Assembly (NCBI GenBank): GCA_017577405.1
Contig: PIUA01000024.1
Span: 57,135-121,134, forward strand
DNA length: 64,000 nt
Direction: 5' to 3'
DNA from: Bacillota bacterium
GTDB lineage: Bacteria > Bacillota > Limnochordia > Limnochordales > Limnochordaceae
Shown here: positions 9,401 through 16,873 of the stretch, piece after piece
Position numbering within the stretch: the stretch's first letter is position 1
How the letters are laid out: each line of letters starts with the position of its first letter
The notes under the pieces: model-generated
Databases searched by the model: none
What the model was told of the DNA's origin: nothing
What the model saw: only the letters and a program-made list of their open reading frames with translations
Position numbers and translations under genes: made by a program

Positions 9401-9633
9401 GGACGGTGATCTTCCTCACCTTGGAGGACCCCACTGGCCTGGTGGATGCCACCGTCTTCGAGCATGTCTACCAGCGGGACGGCGAGGCGATCTTCGGCGG
9501 CTACCCCGTCCTGGTGGTGGACGGCCGGGTCGCCTGGCGGGGGAAGGGGGTGTCGGTGGAAGCCACCCGGGTCCGGGCCTTCCGCCGGAGCCCCAAGCTC
9601 GCCCCGGCGGCGCCCGGGGGCGCAGCTGGCTGA
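6487..9633 (+). CDS. dnaE2: Error-prone DNA polymerase III alpha (DnaE2/ImuC)
   Basis: C-family translesion polymerase of SOS mutagenesis. The 1048 residues contain an N-terminal PHP domain (HLHVHSPYSFLEAGSS, DRNRLSG), the DnaE2-typical DALTCVRTGTRL (about residue 200), active-site HAGRGSAADSAVAYCLG (about 340) and PDIDLDFE carrying two catalytic Asp (about 383), a helix-hairpin-helix region, and a C-terminal OB fold (VRVAGLLIRPH). Length and motifs favour DnaE2 over the replicative DnaE. GTG at 6487 is chosen because AGGAGGGG lies 6 bases upstream and the N-terminus becomes MFVHLHVH; an upstream TTG at 6463 has no such site. It is third in the LexA-controlled cassette. Confidence 0.93.
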   Translation: MFVHLHVHSPYSFLEAGSSIQDLVDQAAALEMEALALTDRNRLSGAVAFTRAARAAGIRPLLGAEVTLTDGTHLTLLADGPEGYATLSQLLTHAHLSRPRGEPAVSPEALEEHHQGLIALSGCRRGEIARRLLWGDRSGALRAAQRYASLFGRENFYIELQNNRLPGGRALNAALREIAQRAGLEWVATQNVHYATPDRFPVYDALTCVRTGTRLPDVHPERRLNGTNYLTSPQEMAALFPDDPRALQNTLEIARRCRPALPEKPPNRFPAFPTPRGESTIAFLRRLTYQGAWRRYGRLTPAIRRRLEHELAVIEKLDVADAFLVAWDLVRFAQARGIRHAGRGSAADSAVAYCLGLTEVDSIRRGLLFERFLSLERAQKPDIDLDFEAERRDEVAAYVSRRYGADHVASVCTFQTYRARSALRDLGKVLGFSDEEIGPLAKRFPHIPADRIPQAIQELPELRESRLPLERYQLLFELAAQVAGFPRHIGTHLGGLVLSREPLARVAPLERAAKGVTILSVDKDDVEALGLIKLDLLSLRTLSAVGTATRAIQVREPSFRYEAIPLDDRATFQMLGEGETVGVFQLESPAQRALQARLGADSIEDVVASVALIRPGPIQGDMVEPFLRRRRGLEPVTYVDPRLEPILEKTYGVVLYQEQVIEIATVIGGFTPGEADQLRRVMTHYRSHQEMERIGRHFIEKAVARGTPREVAEVIFSYIVGYAGYGFCEAHAAAFADTAYKTAYLVRHYPAEFYAALLSHQPMGFYPPNTLVHEARRRGVAVLPPDINRSEKHCTVEEGRIRLSLSLVRELGETDVEEILAARASRPFTSLQDLCRRTRLTREGLTYLILAGALDRFDPNRRRLLFSLEEALRHREQPLTPGGSGPAQQRLDLAPRGPRPEVEDFSPDQRLLLEYEALGLTTQRHILTLLEPELRRMGVTPARQLRQMEAGQPVRVAGLLIRPHRPPTRSGRTVIFLTLEDPTGLVDATVFEHVYQRDGEAIFGGYPVLVVDGRVAWRGKGVSVEATRVRAFRRSPKLAPAAPGGAAG

Positions 9634-9655
9634 ACCACGGGGAGCAGGCGCCGCC

Positions 9656-10348
9656 TCACGGCTCGGCCCCACACCCAAGCCCCTGCGCGCGGCACCAGGC
9701 GGCCCACCGGGGATCGTACTGGGCGGCCAGCACCCCATGGAGGACCAGCGCGGGCACGGGCAGGCGGCTCCAGGCCGTGCTGAAGCCGTGGGCCGCCACC
9801 TCCTCCAGCTCAGGGATGGCCGCCCGAAAAGGGAAGCCCAGGAGCCGGGCGGGGTACCCCAATCGCCGGGCGACAGCCAAGGGGGGAAGCTCCACCCCCT
9901 CAAGCCGGGAGCGGGCGGCTCCCCGGTCCAGGGCGTGGAAGAGCTCGTGGGCCACCACCACCTCCCGGGCCAGCTCCTCGGCCCGGGCGCCCGGCGCAAG
10001 CCAGGCGGCCAGCCCCCGGGCCAGGGCGGCCAGCCCGTCCTGGTAGAGGGTGATGCCGCGCCCCGGGCGGAACCCGGCCAGGCGGAGGCGGGAGGGGTGG
10101 GTCCCTTCGGGGCTGGTGGGGCGCTCCTGTACCGGCACCCCCAGGGCCTCCGCCACCTCGTCCGCCCGGGCCGCCGGCCAGCGCCGGCGGAGGGCCTCAC
10201 TGGCCGCCGCGCCCGTCTGCAGGGCGGCGGCCACCCGGTCCCGGAGGGCCGCCTCGGGCAGGGGGTAGCACCGGGGGGAGGCCCGGACCAGGAAGAGGCC
10301 CGCCTCCTCGGCCAGGCGGTCCAGCCCGGCGGCCCGCCCCCGTCCCAT
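9656..10348 (-). CDS. Putative HExxH zinc metalloprotease-like protein
   Basis: A 230-residue protein of no family I can name. The central VVVAHELFHALD (about residues 123-134) is an HExxH zinc-protease signature. A glutamate in AIPELEEVAAHGF about 45 residues later could be the third zinc ligand. The N-terminal 90 residues look like helical ImmA-type proteins with a helix-turn-helix-like stretch. ATG at 10346-10348 follows GGGGGAGGG. It starts about 30 bases after a TIM-barrel protein of the catabolic island on the same strand and may be co-transcribed. Alternatives are a small gluzincin or an ImmA/IrrE-like regulator protease. Confidence 0.55.
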   Translation of the reverse strand: MGRGRAAGLDRLAEEAGLFLVRASPRCYPLPEAALRDRVAAALQTGAAASEALRRRWPAARADEVAEALGVPVQERPTSPEGTHPSRLRLAGFRPGRGITLYQDGLAALARGLAAWLAPGARAEELAREVVVAHELFHALDRGAARSRLEGVELPPLAVARRLGYPARLLGFPFRAAIPELEEVAAHGFSTAWSRLPVPALVLHGVLAAQYDPRWAAWCRAQGLGCGAEP

Positions 10349-10380
10349 CCGCCCTCCCCCTTCCCCGTGCCCGCCGGCGG

Positions 10381-11070
10381 TCACACCCAGCCCTTGGCCC
10401 GGAGCCGGTCCAAGGACCGCCGGAAGGCGGCCGTCGCCTGGTAGAGGCTGTCGGGCTCCTGGCCCGTCACCACCGCGCCGATCATGATGGCGTGCACTTC
10501 GGGAACCCGGAAGTAGAGTCCCAGATCCTCGGGATCCATCGCCCGCTGGGACGGGACCAAGAGCTTCCGTCCCGTCGCCTGGCCCACCGCCGCCAAGACC
10601 GCCAGATCCTCCCCTCGAGCCTCCTGGCCGTACCCCTCCTTGGGGACCACCGAAGCCTCCAGCCAGTCGCCCGGCAGAGCGCGCAGGCCCGTCCAAAGGT
10701 GGGGCGGCGTCTCCGCGTTGATGGCCGGAATGACCGGCAGGCCCGACCGGTACAGGTACAGGCGGAGGTGGGAGAGGTACACATCGATGAAGCTGATGCC
10801 CCACTGGCTGAGGCGTTCCGTCTCTTCGGGGGTGATCATCGCCTCCTCGCCCGGCACCAACCCCACCGGGAGCCCCACCGCCGCCACCTGCCGGATCCGC
10901 TCTCCCTCTTCCTCCAGGGAGCCGAAGCCGTTGCCGCTGGCCCGGTGGTGGACGTTGACGTGCACCTTGAGCAGGTCCGCGCCGCCCTCTTGGGCCGCCC
11001 GGGCCAGCTCCGGGTCGTTCTTGGGCAGGCTGACCACCAGCGTCCCCCGCCCGTACAGGTCAAGGCTCAT
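10381..11070 (-). CDS. TIM-barrel-like protein, paralogue B of catabolic island
   Basis: Not a recognised named family. The 229 residues are homologous end to end to the protein at 12517-13206, which is exactly the same length. Shared blocks are ARAA-EGGAD-KVH-N--HRA near 20-43, GSLE near 50, IPVGLVP-type segment, PEGYGQ near 145, PSQR near 175, and IMIGAV near the end. Alternating strands and helices with GGAD and late G-rich turns are typical of phosphate-binding TIM barrels such as aldolases or epimerases. No catalytic residue can be assigned, though the KVH.N..H block is the best candidate site. ATG at 11068-11070 follows GGAGGGAGGAAGGA. Confidence 0.6.
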   Translation of the reverse strand: MSLDLYGRGTLVVSLPKNDPELARAAQEGGADLLKVHVNVHHRASGNGFGSLEEEGERIRQVAAVGLPVGLVPGEEAMITPEETERLSQWGISFIDVYLSHLRLYLYRSGLPVIPAINAETPPHLWTGLRALPGDWLEASVVPKEGYGQEARGEDLAVLAAVGQATGRKLLVPSQRAMDPEDLGLYFRVPEVHAIMIGAVVTGQEPDSLYQATAAFRRSLDRLRAKGWV

Positions 11071-11125
11071 GTTCCTTCCTCCTCCCTCCAGACCGCCCAG
11101 CCCCCAGGCCCAAGCGGTCCGGCTG

Positions 11126-12502
11126 CTACGCCTCCGGCAGGAAGGCGCCCTGCTCGGCCAAGGTGGCCCGCAAGGCGTCCGCGTCCACCTCCCGGGCGGC
11201 CACCCCGTCCTTGAGGGCCAGGGCCGCGGCGACACCGGCCGCGTGGCCCATGGCCATGGCGAAGGGCGAGAGCCGCAGCGCGGCCAGGGCCTCGTGACTG
11301 GCCGAGATGCACCGCCCCGCCACCAGCAGGTTGGCCGTGCCCTGGGGCACCAGGGCCCGGTAGGGGATGGAGTAGTACTCCCCTTCGGGCAGGCGCCGGG
11401 TCTTGTTCTTGGCCGTGGCCGGATCGTGGATGTCGATGGGGTACGCGCCGTAGACCACCCCGTCGTGGAAGTGGCGGGCCGCCAGGATGTCCTCCTGGGT
11501 CACCTGGGCCTCGCCCTGGATCCGCCGGCTCTCCCGCACACCGATCTGGGGCGCCACCGCGATGACGTAGACCTCCTCGAAGCCGGGCACCCGCCGGCGC
11601 AGGAAGTCGACCAGCTCCCAGACCTGGCGGCGGCCCTCCACCTCCGCCCGGGCCAGCTCCCGCCCCTTGAGGGAGGAGAGCCCCTGGACCCGGGTGGTGT
11701 TCACCACCGCCTCGCCGGGCCGCAAGGATTCGAAGACCAACAGGCGCTGGCGAGGGATGGTGAACTCCCCCGCCGCCCGGGCCTCCTCCAGGAGGGTGGG
11801 GAAGGCGGAGAAGCCCCGGAAGGGGAGGCGGCGGAGCCGCTCGGGGTCGATGGTCCCGTGGATGGCCACCGGGTGCTGGAGCTCCTCAGGATGCTCCTGG
11901 AAGTAGTCGAAGACCCGGTCCCAGTTGACGCCGCCTACGGAGAAGATCATGGTCATGGGCTGGGGCAGGCGGTCCTCCTCCCGGCCCACCTGGAAAGGCA
12001 CCCCCACCGCGGCGGCCAGGTCGCCGTCTCCGGAGGCGTCGATGAAGAACCGGGCGGCCAGCTCCTTCACCCCATCCTTCTGCCAGACCCGGATGTGGCG
12101 GACCGTGCCGCCCTCCACCGCCGCATCGAGAAAGAGGGTGTGGAGCCAGAGATCGACGCCCGCCTCCACGCACATCTCCTGGAGGACCCGCTTCAGCCCC
12201 TCGTAGTCAAAGGGGGTGATGCTGGAGCAGTAGTCGATGGGGTCAGGCACATGCCCGGGTGAGTCCCCCGTGGCCCGGAGCCGGTCCACCACCTCTTGGG
12301 CCAGCCCCTTGACCACCTGGGTCTCGCCCGCGTGGAAGGACTGCATGGGCCCCACCATGGCCGCGGTCAGGGTGCCGCCCAGGAAACCGTACCGCTCCAC
12401 CAAGGCGACCTTGAGCCCCATGCGGGCGCCCGCCACCGCGGCCGTCACGCCCGCGCTGCCCCCGCCAACCACCACCAGATCGTAGGTGGACACCGGTACC
12501 AT
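11126..12502 (-). CDS. FAD-dependent oxidoreductase (FAD_oxidored type)
   Basis: Predicted cytosolic flavoenzyme of 458 residues. The N-terminal Rossmann motif DLVVVGGGSAGVTAAVAGARMG and LVERYGFLGGT bind FAD; FFIDASGDGDLAAAVGVPF (about 160) and the C-terminal NLLVAGRCISASHEA and AMAMGHAAGVAAALA are typical of the PF12831-like group. Substrate is unknown. ATG at 12500-12502 has GGAGG 6 bases upstream. It sits between the two TIM-barrel paralogues with gaps of 14 and 55 bases, so it is part of one transcription unit with HyuA and the transporter and probably oxidises a common substrate. Confidence 0.85.
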   Translation of the reverse strand: MVPVSTYDLVVVGGGSAGVTAAVAGARMGLKVALVERYGFLGGTLTAAMVGPMQSFHAGETQVVKGLAQEVVDRLRATGDSPGHVPDPIDYCSSITPFDYEGLKRVLQEMCVEAGVDLWLHTLFLDAAVEGGTVRHIRVWQKDGVKELAARFFIDASGDGDLAAAVGVPFQVGREEDRLPQPMTMIFSVGGVNWDRVFDYFQEHPEELQHPVAIHGTIDPERLRRLPFRGFSAFPTLLEEARAAGEFTIPRQRLLVFESLRPGEAVVNTTRVQGLSSLKGRELARAEVEGRRQVWELVDFLRRRVPGFEEVYVIAVAPQIGVRESRRIQGEAQVTQEDILAARHFHDGVVYGAYPIDIHDPATAKNKTRRLPEGEYYSIPYRALVPQGTANLLVAGRCISASHEALAALRLSPFAMAMGHAAGVAAALALKDGVAAREVDADALRATLAEQGAFLPEA

Positions 12503-12516
12503 CCGATCCCTCCTCA

Positions 12517-13206
12517 TCAGCTCCGCTCGATGGCCTCGCGGAAGGCCCGGGTCATCTCGTAGATCTCCTTGGGATCCTCGCCCACCGAGAGCACCCCGAT
12601 CATCAGCCCCGCCGCCCCCGTCGCCCGCAGCGCGGGCACGTCCGCCGGCTCCAGCCGCCGCTGGCTGGGGATGATGGCCGGCTTGCCGAAGGCCTCCACC
12701 GCCCGCCGGTAGAGAGCCAGATCCCGCACGTTCAGCGGCTGGCCGTACCCTTCGGGCGGGATGAGGGCGAGCTCCGCCATGTGGATCCCGGGCACCTGGC
12801 CCAGGCCCCGGAGGAGCTCCTCGTTGAAGCTGGCATCGGCGGCCGCCATACGGCTCCACGTCCCCACGCCCAGCAGCCAGGCAGGCATGAAGTGGGCGAA
12901 CATGTCGACGAAGTCGAAGGGCATGGCCGCCGCGGCGGTGATCTCGTCGCGGTCGGCCTTCTCCGCGGCGGGCACCAGGCCCACGGGGATCTTGACCGCC
13001 TCCAGGATCTCCTCCAGGACCGCCCGCTCCGCCTCCAGGGAGCCGAAAGTCCGCTTGGTCGCCCGGTGGGTGATGTTCAGGTGCACTTTGATGGCGTCCG
13101 CGCCGCCCTCTTCCGCGGCCCGGGCCATCTCCACGCTGTTGGCCGGCAGGGCGACAATCAGCCCGAAGCGGCCCCCTTCCAGCAGTTGCAAGAAACGGCT
13201 CATCAT
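12517..13206 (-). CDS. TIM-barrel-like protein, paralogue A of catabolic island
   Basis: A 229-residue cytosolic protein, paralogous to the 10381-11070 product over its whole length: LPANSVEMARAAEEGGAD near 19-36, then KVHLNITHRATKR, GSLEAER, IPVGLVPA, PEGYGQP near 150, PSQRRLEP near 180, and GLMIGVLSVG near 205. A phosphate-binding TIM-barrel fold is inferred. ATG at 13204-13206 follows GAGGGGG; a second ATG comes next. It lies 25 bases after hyuA and 14 bases before the flavoenzyme. Duplication with retained length suggests either two related substrates or a heteromer; neither is demonstrated. Confidence 0.6.
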   Translation of the reverse strand: MMSRFLQLLEGGRFGLIVALPANSVEMARAAEEGGADAIKVHLNITHRATKRTFGSLEAERAVLEEILEAVKIPVGLVPAAEKADRDEITAAAAMPFDFVDMFAHFMPAWLLGVGTWSRMAAADASFNEELLRGLGQVPGIHMAELALIPPEGYGQPLNVRDLALYRRAVEAFGKPAIIPSQRRLEPADVPALRATGAAGLMIGVLSVGEDPKEIYEMTRAFREAIERS

Positions 13207-13231
13207 CCATTCCCCCTCACGGTCGTCTTCG

Positions 13232-15400
13232 TTAGCGCGGTTCGGCCACCAGGAGGATGGGCGTCTCCTCAGGCAAGCCGGCCAGCTCCGTCTCAATCAT
13301 GGACAGGATGAGGTTTTCATCCGCAATGCCCGAGAGATCCACAATCCGGGAGCCCACCAGAACGAAGAGGTTAGGCAGGACCCGCCCGGTGTCCTTAATG
13401 GTCGAACCCTCTTCCAGGATGAGCTGGGCCGCGTGACGTCCTTCGCCCGCGGTGCCCCCTCGCACCACGGCGTGGGCCAGCTTCAAGCGGATGATCCCCT
13501 CCTGGTCACACACCTGCACCCGCTGCTCCCGCTTCTTGAAGAGCCCGAAGAACTGGCGCCGCTCCACCGTGTGGCCGAAGGCCTCCAGCCCCTGGCTGCC
13601 GCCCAGGTGCTCCACCTGATCCTCGGGCACCCCCAGGCTCTGGGCGACCACCGCCCGGCGCTCATCCACACTCAGCTGGACCCGGCGGCCCGTCCCCGTC
13701 CGCAGCTCGGTGGCGCCTGTCCCCACGGCCCGGACCAGGTGCTCGTCGGGGATCACCTCGATCTGCACCTCGACGGTGGCCGGGTCGGCCCCCAGGGCGA
13801 TCACCGCCTCCTGGGCCTCCCGGCGGATGCGGAGGAGGTCCTCCTCGGTGGGGTTGGTGATGGAGCGCTCGATGGTCTCCCGGATCATGGCCAGGGCCAC
13901 CCCGATGGTGGAGATGATCGCCCCGTTCTCCACGATCCGGTAGGGCACGCCCATGGTGGCCGCCACATGGGGCACCACCGCCGCCGCGCCCCCACCGCCG
14001 CCCACCAGGACCACCTTGGAGTCCTCGAGGGCGTACTTGCGGCGGAGGGCCTCGATCGGTTCGATCACCTTCTGGGCGGCCAGATCCAGGGCCTGGCGGG
14101 CCGCCTCCTCCACCGTGGTGCCCAGCGCGGCCGCCAGGGGGGCCCAAGCCCGCCGGATCCCGTCCAGGTTCCCCCGGGCGTAGTCGTCGGGCCCCACGCG
14201 TCCCAGGAGGTTGGCCGCGTCGGTGAGGGTGAGAGCGTACCGCTCACCCCGGGCGGTGCGGACGGCCACGTACTCCTCCGGATCCCCGGGGAGGGGCGCG
14301 AAGATCTCCAGCTCGGCGCCGTCCAGGGCCTCCGGGTCAGCGAAGGCCGCGTACTCCAGCCCGGCGATGTGGGCGCTCCGGGGCCCCACCTCCACCAGGC
14401 GGCCATCCCGCACCCGGATCATGCTCCCGCCGGCCACGCCCACCGTCCGCACGTCCAGGGAGCGCAAGTAGGTCCGGTGGCCGCCCACCTCCGCGTAGTC
14501 CACCATCACCCGGCCGTTCTTGATGAGGGAGATGTCGGTGCTGGTGCCGCCCACCTCGAGGAAGAGGCCGTCGGAGACCTTGGCGTACATGAGGGCGCCC
14601 GCCACTCCCGCGGCCGGCCCCGAGAGCAGGGTGAGGATGGGCCGCCGCCGCATCTCGCCCACCATCATCGAGCCGCCGTCGCCCCGCATGATCATCAGGG
14701 GCGCGGTGATCCCCGCGGCTTGGACGCTCGCCTCGGTCATATCCGCGGTGCGGGTCATGCGGGGGAGGATGGAGGCGTTGATGACGGCGGTCCGGGTGCG
14801 CACCTTCAAGCCGTACCGCTTGGAGATCTCGTAGGAGGCGCTGGCCGGCAGCCCCATCGCCTGGGCCGCCTGCTGCACCATGAGCTCTCGGGAGGGATCA
14901 TCGACGCTGTACGCCTCCGCGGCCACCACCGCTTCCGCCCCCTGGGCCACCAAGGCCTGCAGCGCCTCCGTCACCTGCTCGGGGGTGAGCCCGTTGCCCG
15001 TGTCGAGGAAGGTATGGAGCGGCTGGAGGACCTTCCCCTGGGCCAGCGGGATGGGCTCGATCTGGGTCTGGTTCCGGGCCCGGGCCCCGTCGAGGCCGCT
15101 CCCCATGCCAACGATCCCTACCGGGACCACGTCCCCCTCCAGGAGGGCGTTGGTCGCCTGGGTGGTGCCGTGGGAGATGAAGACCACCTCGGCCGGGTCG
15201 ATGCCACCCCGCTCCAACACCCCCTGCACCGCCTGAATCACCCCGGCGGCCACACCGTGGGGGTCGTTGTGGGTGGTGGGAATCTTGAGCTGGGTCAGGA
15301 TCTCGAGGGTCTCGTCATCAATGGCCACCGCATCGGTGAAGGTGCCCCCCACGTCGATCCCGATCCGGACCCGCCGGCCCGGCTGATTCTTCTCTGCCAT
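13232..15400 (-). CDS. Hydantoinase/oxoprolinase family protein (HyuA-like)
   Basis: Large ATP-binding subunit family including N-methylhydantoinase HyuA, 5-oxoprolinase and acetophenone/acetone carboxylase subunits; these phosphorylate and hydrolyse or carboxylate amide- or ketone-type substrates. The 722 residues begin GIDVGGTFTDAVAID (ATP phosphate loop), contain FISHGTTQATNALLEG near 90, GDGGSMM near 250, FLEVGGTSTDISLI near 285, and GGGGGAAAVVPHVA near 465. ATG at 15398-15400 follows GGGGAGGGG. No HyuB partner is adjacent, which is unusual. The downstream flavoenzyme and TIM-barrel proteins imply a different pathway from standard hydantoin use. Confidence 0.9.
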   Translation of the reverse strand: MAEKNQPGRRVRIGIDVGGTFTDAVAIDDETLEILTQLKIPTTHNDPHGVAAGVIQAVQGVLERGGIDPAEVVFISHGTTQATNALLEGDVVPVGIVGMGSGLDGARARNQTQIEPIPLAQGKVLQPLHTFLDTGNGLTPEQVTEALQALVAQGAEAVVAAEAYSVDDPSRELMVQQAAQAMGLPASASYEISKRYGLKVRTRTAVINASILPRMTRTADMTEASVQAAGITAPLMIMRGDGGSMMVGEMRRRPILTLLSGPAAGVAGALMYAKVSDGLFLEVGGTSTDISLIKNGRVMVDYAEVGGHRTYLRSLDVRTVGVAGGSMIRVRDGRLVEVGPRSAHIAGLEYAAFADPEALDGAELEIFAPLPGDPEEYVAVRTARGERYALTLTDAANLLGRVGPDDYARGNLDGIRRAWAPLAAALGTTVEEAARQALDLAAQKVIEPIEALRRKYALEDSKVVLVGGGGGAAAVVPHVAATMGVPYRIVENGAIISTIGVALAMIRETIERSITNPTEEDLLRIRREAQEAVIALGADPATVEVQIEVIPDEHLVRAVGTGATELRTGTGRRVQLSVDERRAVVAQSLGVPEDQVEHLGGSQGLEAFGHTVERRQFFGLFKKREQRVQVCDQEGIIRLKLAHAVVRGGTAGEGRHAAQLILEEGSTIKDTGRVLPNLFVLVGSRIVDLSGIADENLILSMIETELAGLPEETPILLVAEPR

Positions 15401-15489
15401 GTCCGGTCCCCTCCCCGGCCAACCCCCGCGGCCGTGTGCGGGAGCAGCCTTGATCCAGTCACTGCGATGGAGCCAGGAGCGGCTGTGCC

Positions 15490-15521
15490 GGGGGACTCGG
15501 GAGCCCACGCTCCCGAGTCCC
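15490..15521 (-). terminator. Hairpin after transporter gene
   Basis: Fourteen-base-pair perfect stem GGGGACTCGGGAGC / GCTCCCGAGTCCCC with loop CCAC, starting 10 bases after the transporter stop on the minus strand. No T tract follows. It may reduce read-through from the transporter into hyuA rather than stop it fully. Confidence 0.6.
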
Positions 15522-15531
15522 CGTCCTCACC

Positions 15532-16803
15532 TTAGACGTAGAGGATGCCAGCGATCAGAGCCGAGAGCGCCGCCACCAGCCACAGGTAGGGCAGCAGCTT
15601 CCGGGTGATGGAGTTGACGTCGATCTTGGTGAAGTCTGCTGTCCAGACGTTGTGGGTGTTGGTCGGGTCGCCCGCGATCTGCACCCGCTCGGTGGACATG
15701 AAGGCCGCCATGGCCGCCTGGGGGCTGAGGATGCCCAGGCTGATGATGAGGCCCACGATGCCGCTGCCCAGGCCCCACATGTTGAGCGGCCCTCGGTAGA
15801 GCGCCAGCGGCGCCAGCAGGGCGAAGAAGAGGACGTACGCCACGGGCGTCGACGGGATGATGGCCCGGAGCAGCCCGCTCATCGCCTCGGCCACCTGGGG
15901 CAGGAAGACCGCGTTGAGCACCATGCCGATGGCCACCATCAGGGTGATGGCCGGCGCCGTCTCCCGCAGCCCGTCGATCACCGACCGGGTCAGGTTGGCC
16001 GGCGCGTTCCGGAAGTCGACGGTGACCGCGCCGTAGAGGATCCCGGTGAGCATGCTGGGCACGATGGGCCACTTGAAGCCGAGCACCAGCACCAGCGGGA
16101 TGAGCGGGGTCAGGAGGGCCAGGGGCGGGACCTGCTTGCTCTCCACCTTGTTGGGCGCCGCCGCCGTCCCCCCGACGGCCCACTCCGACGCGACGGACCG
16201 GGTCTGCAGGACGATGTAGACCAGGGCCACCACGCCGGTAAGGACGAACTGGATGACGCCGAACTGCTGGATGACCCCGATCTCCACATTGGCCATGGAG
16301 GCGTAGGTCTGCCAGTTGGAGAGGTTCATGGCGATGCCGGTGGCCATGGAGAAGAGGAAGATGGTGGCCGCCTTCTGGCGGTCAATGCCCACCGACATGA
16401 GGATGGGGAGGACAATGGTCCCCACCATGATCACCGCGCCCAGATGCCCGACGGCCGTGAAGAGAATGGCGACCACCACGCCCAGGGCCACAGCCACCCC
16501 CATGGGCTTGTCGCCTCCCAGCTCCGCCGCCTTGGCGATCATGGACTGGGAGATGCCTGTCTGCACCATGAGCTGCCCCAGCCACGCCCCGAAGATGACC
16601 GCGGCGATGGCCGAGGCCATCCGGATGGAACCGGCCTCGATGACCCGTTGGAGGATCCCCTGCTCCCCTCCGAAGGGGACTCCGGCCACCAGCGGGATCA
16701 GAATGGCCATGAAGATCAGGGACAGAACGGTCGAGAGCCTCTGAGTAATCATGAGGAAGGCGAAGACCAAGAAAATGGCCAAGATAGCCACTGCCGTCCA
16801 CAT
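15532..16803 (-). CDS. Ion-transporter (IT) superfamily permease, CitMHS/GntP-like
   Basis: Membrane protein of 423 residues with about 11-12 hydrophobic helices and the two-repeat layout seen in organic-acid symporters. The FTAVGHLGAVIMVGTIVLPILMSVG stretch (quoted in part: AVGHLGAVIMVG, about residue 117) and the late polar NMWGLGSGIVGL and DPTNTHN segments resemble re-entrant substrate loops of CitMHS/GntP-type carriers. ATG at 16801-16803 is preceded by GGGGGTAGGG. It follows the ROK regulator and precedes hyuA, so it probably imports the substrate of this island. The substrate, an organic acid or amide, is unknown. Confidence 0.75.
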   Translation of the reverse strand: MWTAVAILAIFLVFAFLMITQRLSTVLSLIFMAILIPLVAGVPFGGEQGILQRVIEAGSIRMASAIAAVIFGAWLGQLMVQTGISQSMIAKAAELGGDKPMGVAVALGVVVAILFTAVGHLGAVIMVGTIVLPILMSVGIDRQKAATIFLFSMATGIAMNLSNWQTYASMANVEIGVIQQFGVIQFVLTGVVALVYIVLQTRSVASEWAVGGTAAAPNKVESKQVPPLALLTPLIPLVLVLGFKWPIVPSMLTGILYGAVTVDFRNAPANLTRSVIDGLRETAPAITLMVAIGMVLNAVFLPQVAEAMSGLLRAIIPSTPVAYVLFFALLAPLALYRGPLNMWGLGSGIVGLIISLGILSPQAAMAAFMSTERVQIAGDPTNTHNVWTADFTKIDVNSITRKLLPYLWLVAALSALIAGILYV

Positions 16804-16828
16804 CGTTCCCTACCCCCTTTTTTCGACT

Positions 16829-16848
16829 GGGCAACCTGCGGGTCGCCC
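16829..16848 (-). other. Intercistronic hairpin between ROK gene and transporter
   Basis: On the minus strand GGGCGACC pairs with GGTTGCCC (one wobble) around a CGCA loop, 25 bases after the ROK stop and 25 bases before the transporter start. No T tract. It may stabilise or attenuate the mRNA. Confidence 0.4.
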
Positions 16849-16873
16849 CGTTCGTCAGCCAGACAGCCAAACC

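Noticed and set aside
12761..15535. A 924-codon plus-strand open frame across the HyuA gene
   Set aside because: It spans several minus-strand genes and their gaps, has no conserved motifs, and is an antisense artefact of high GC content.
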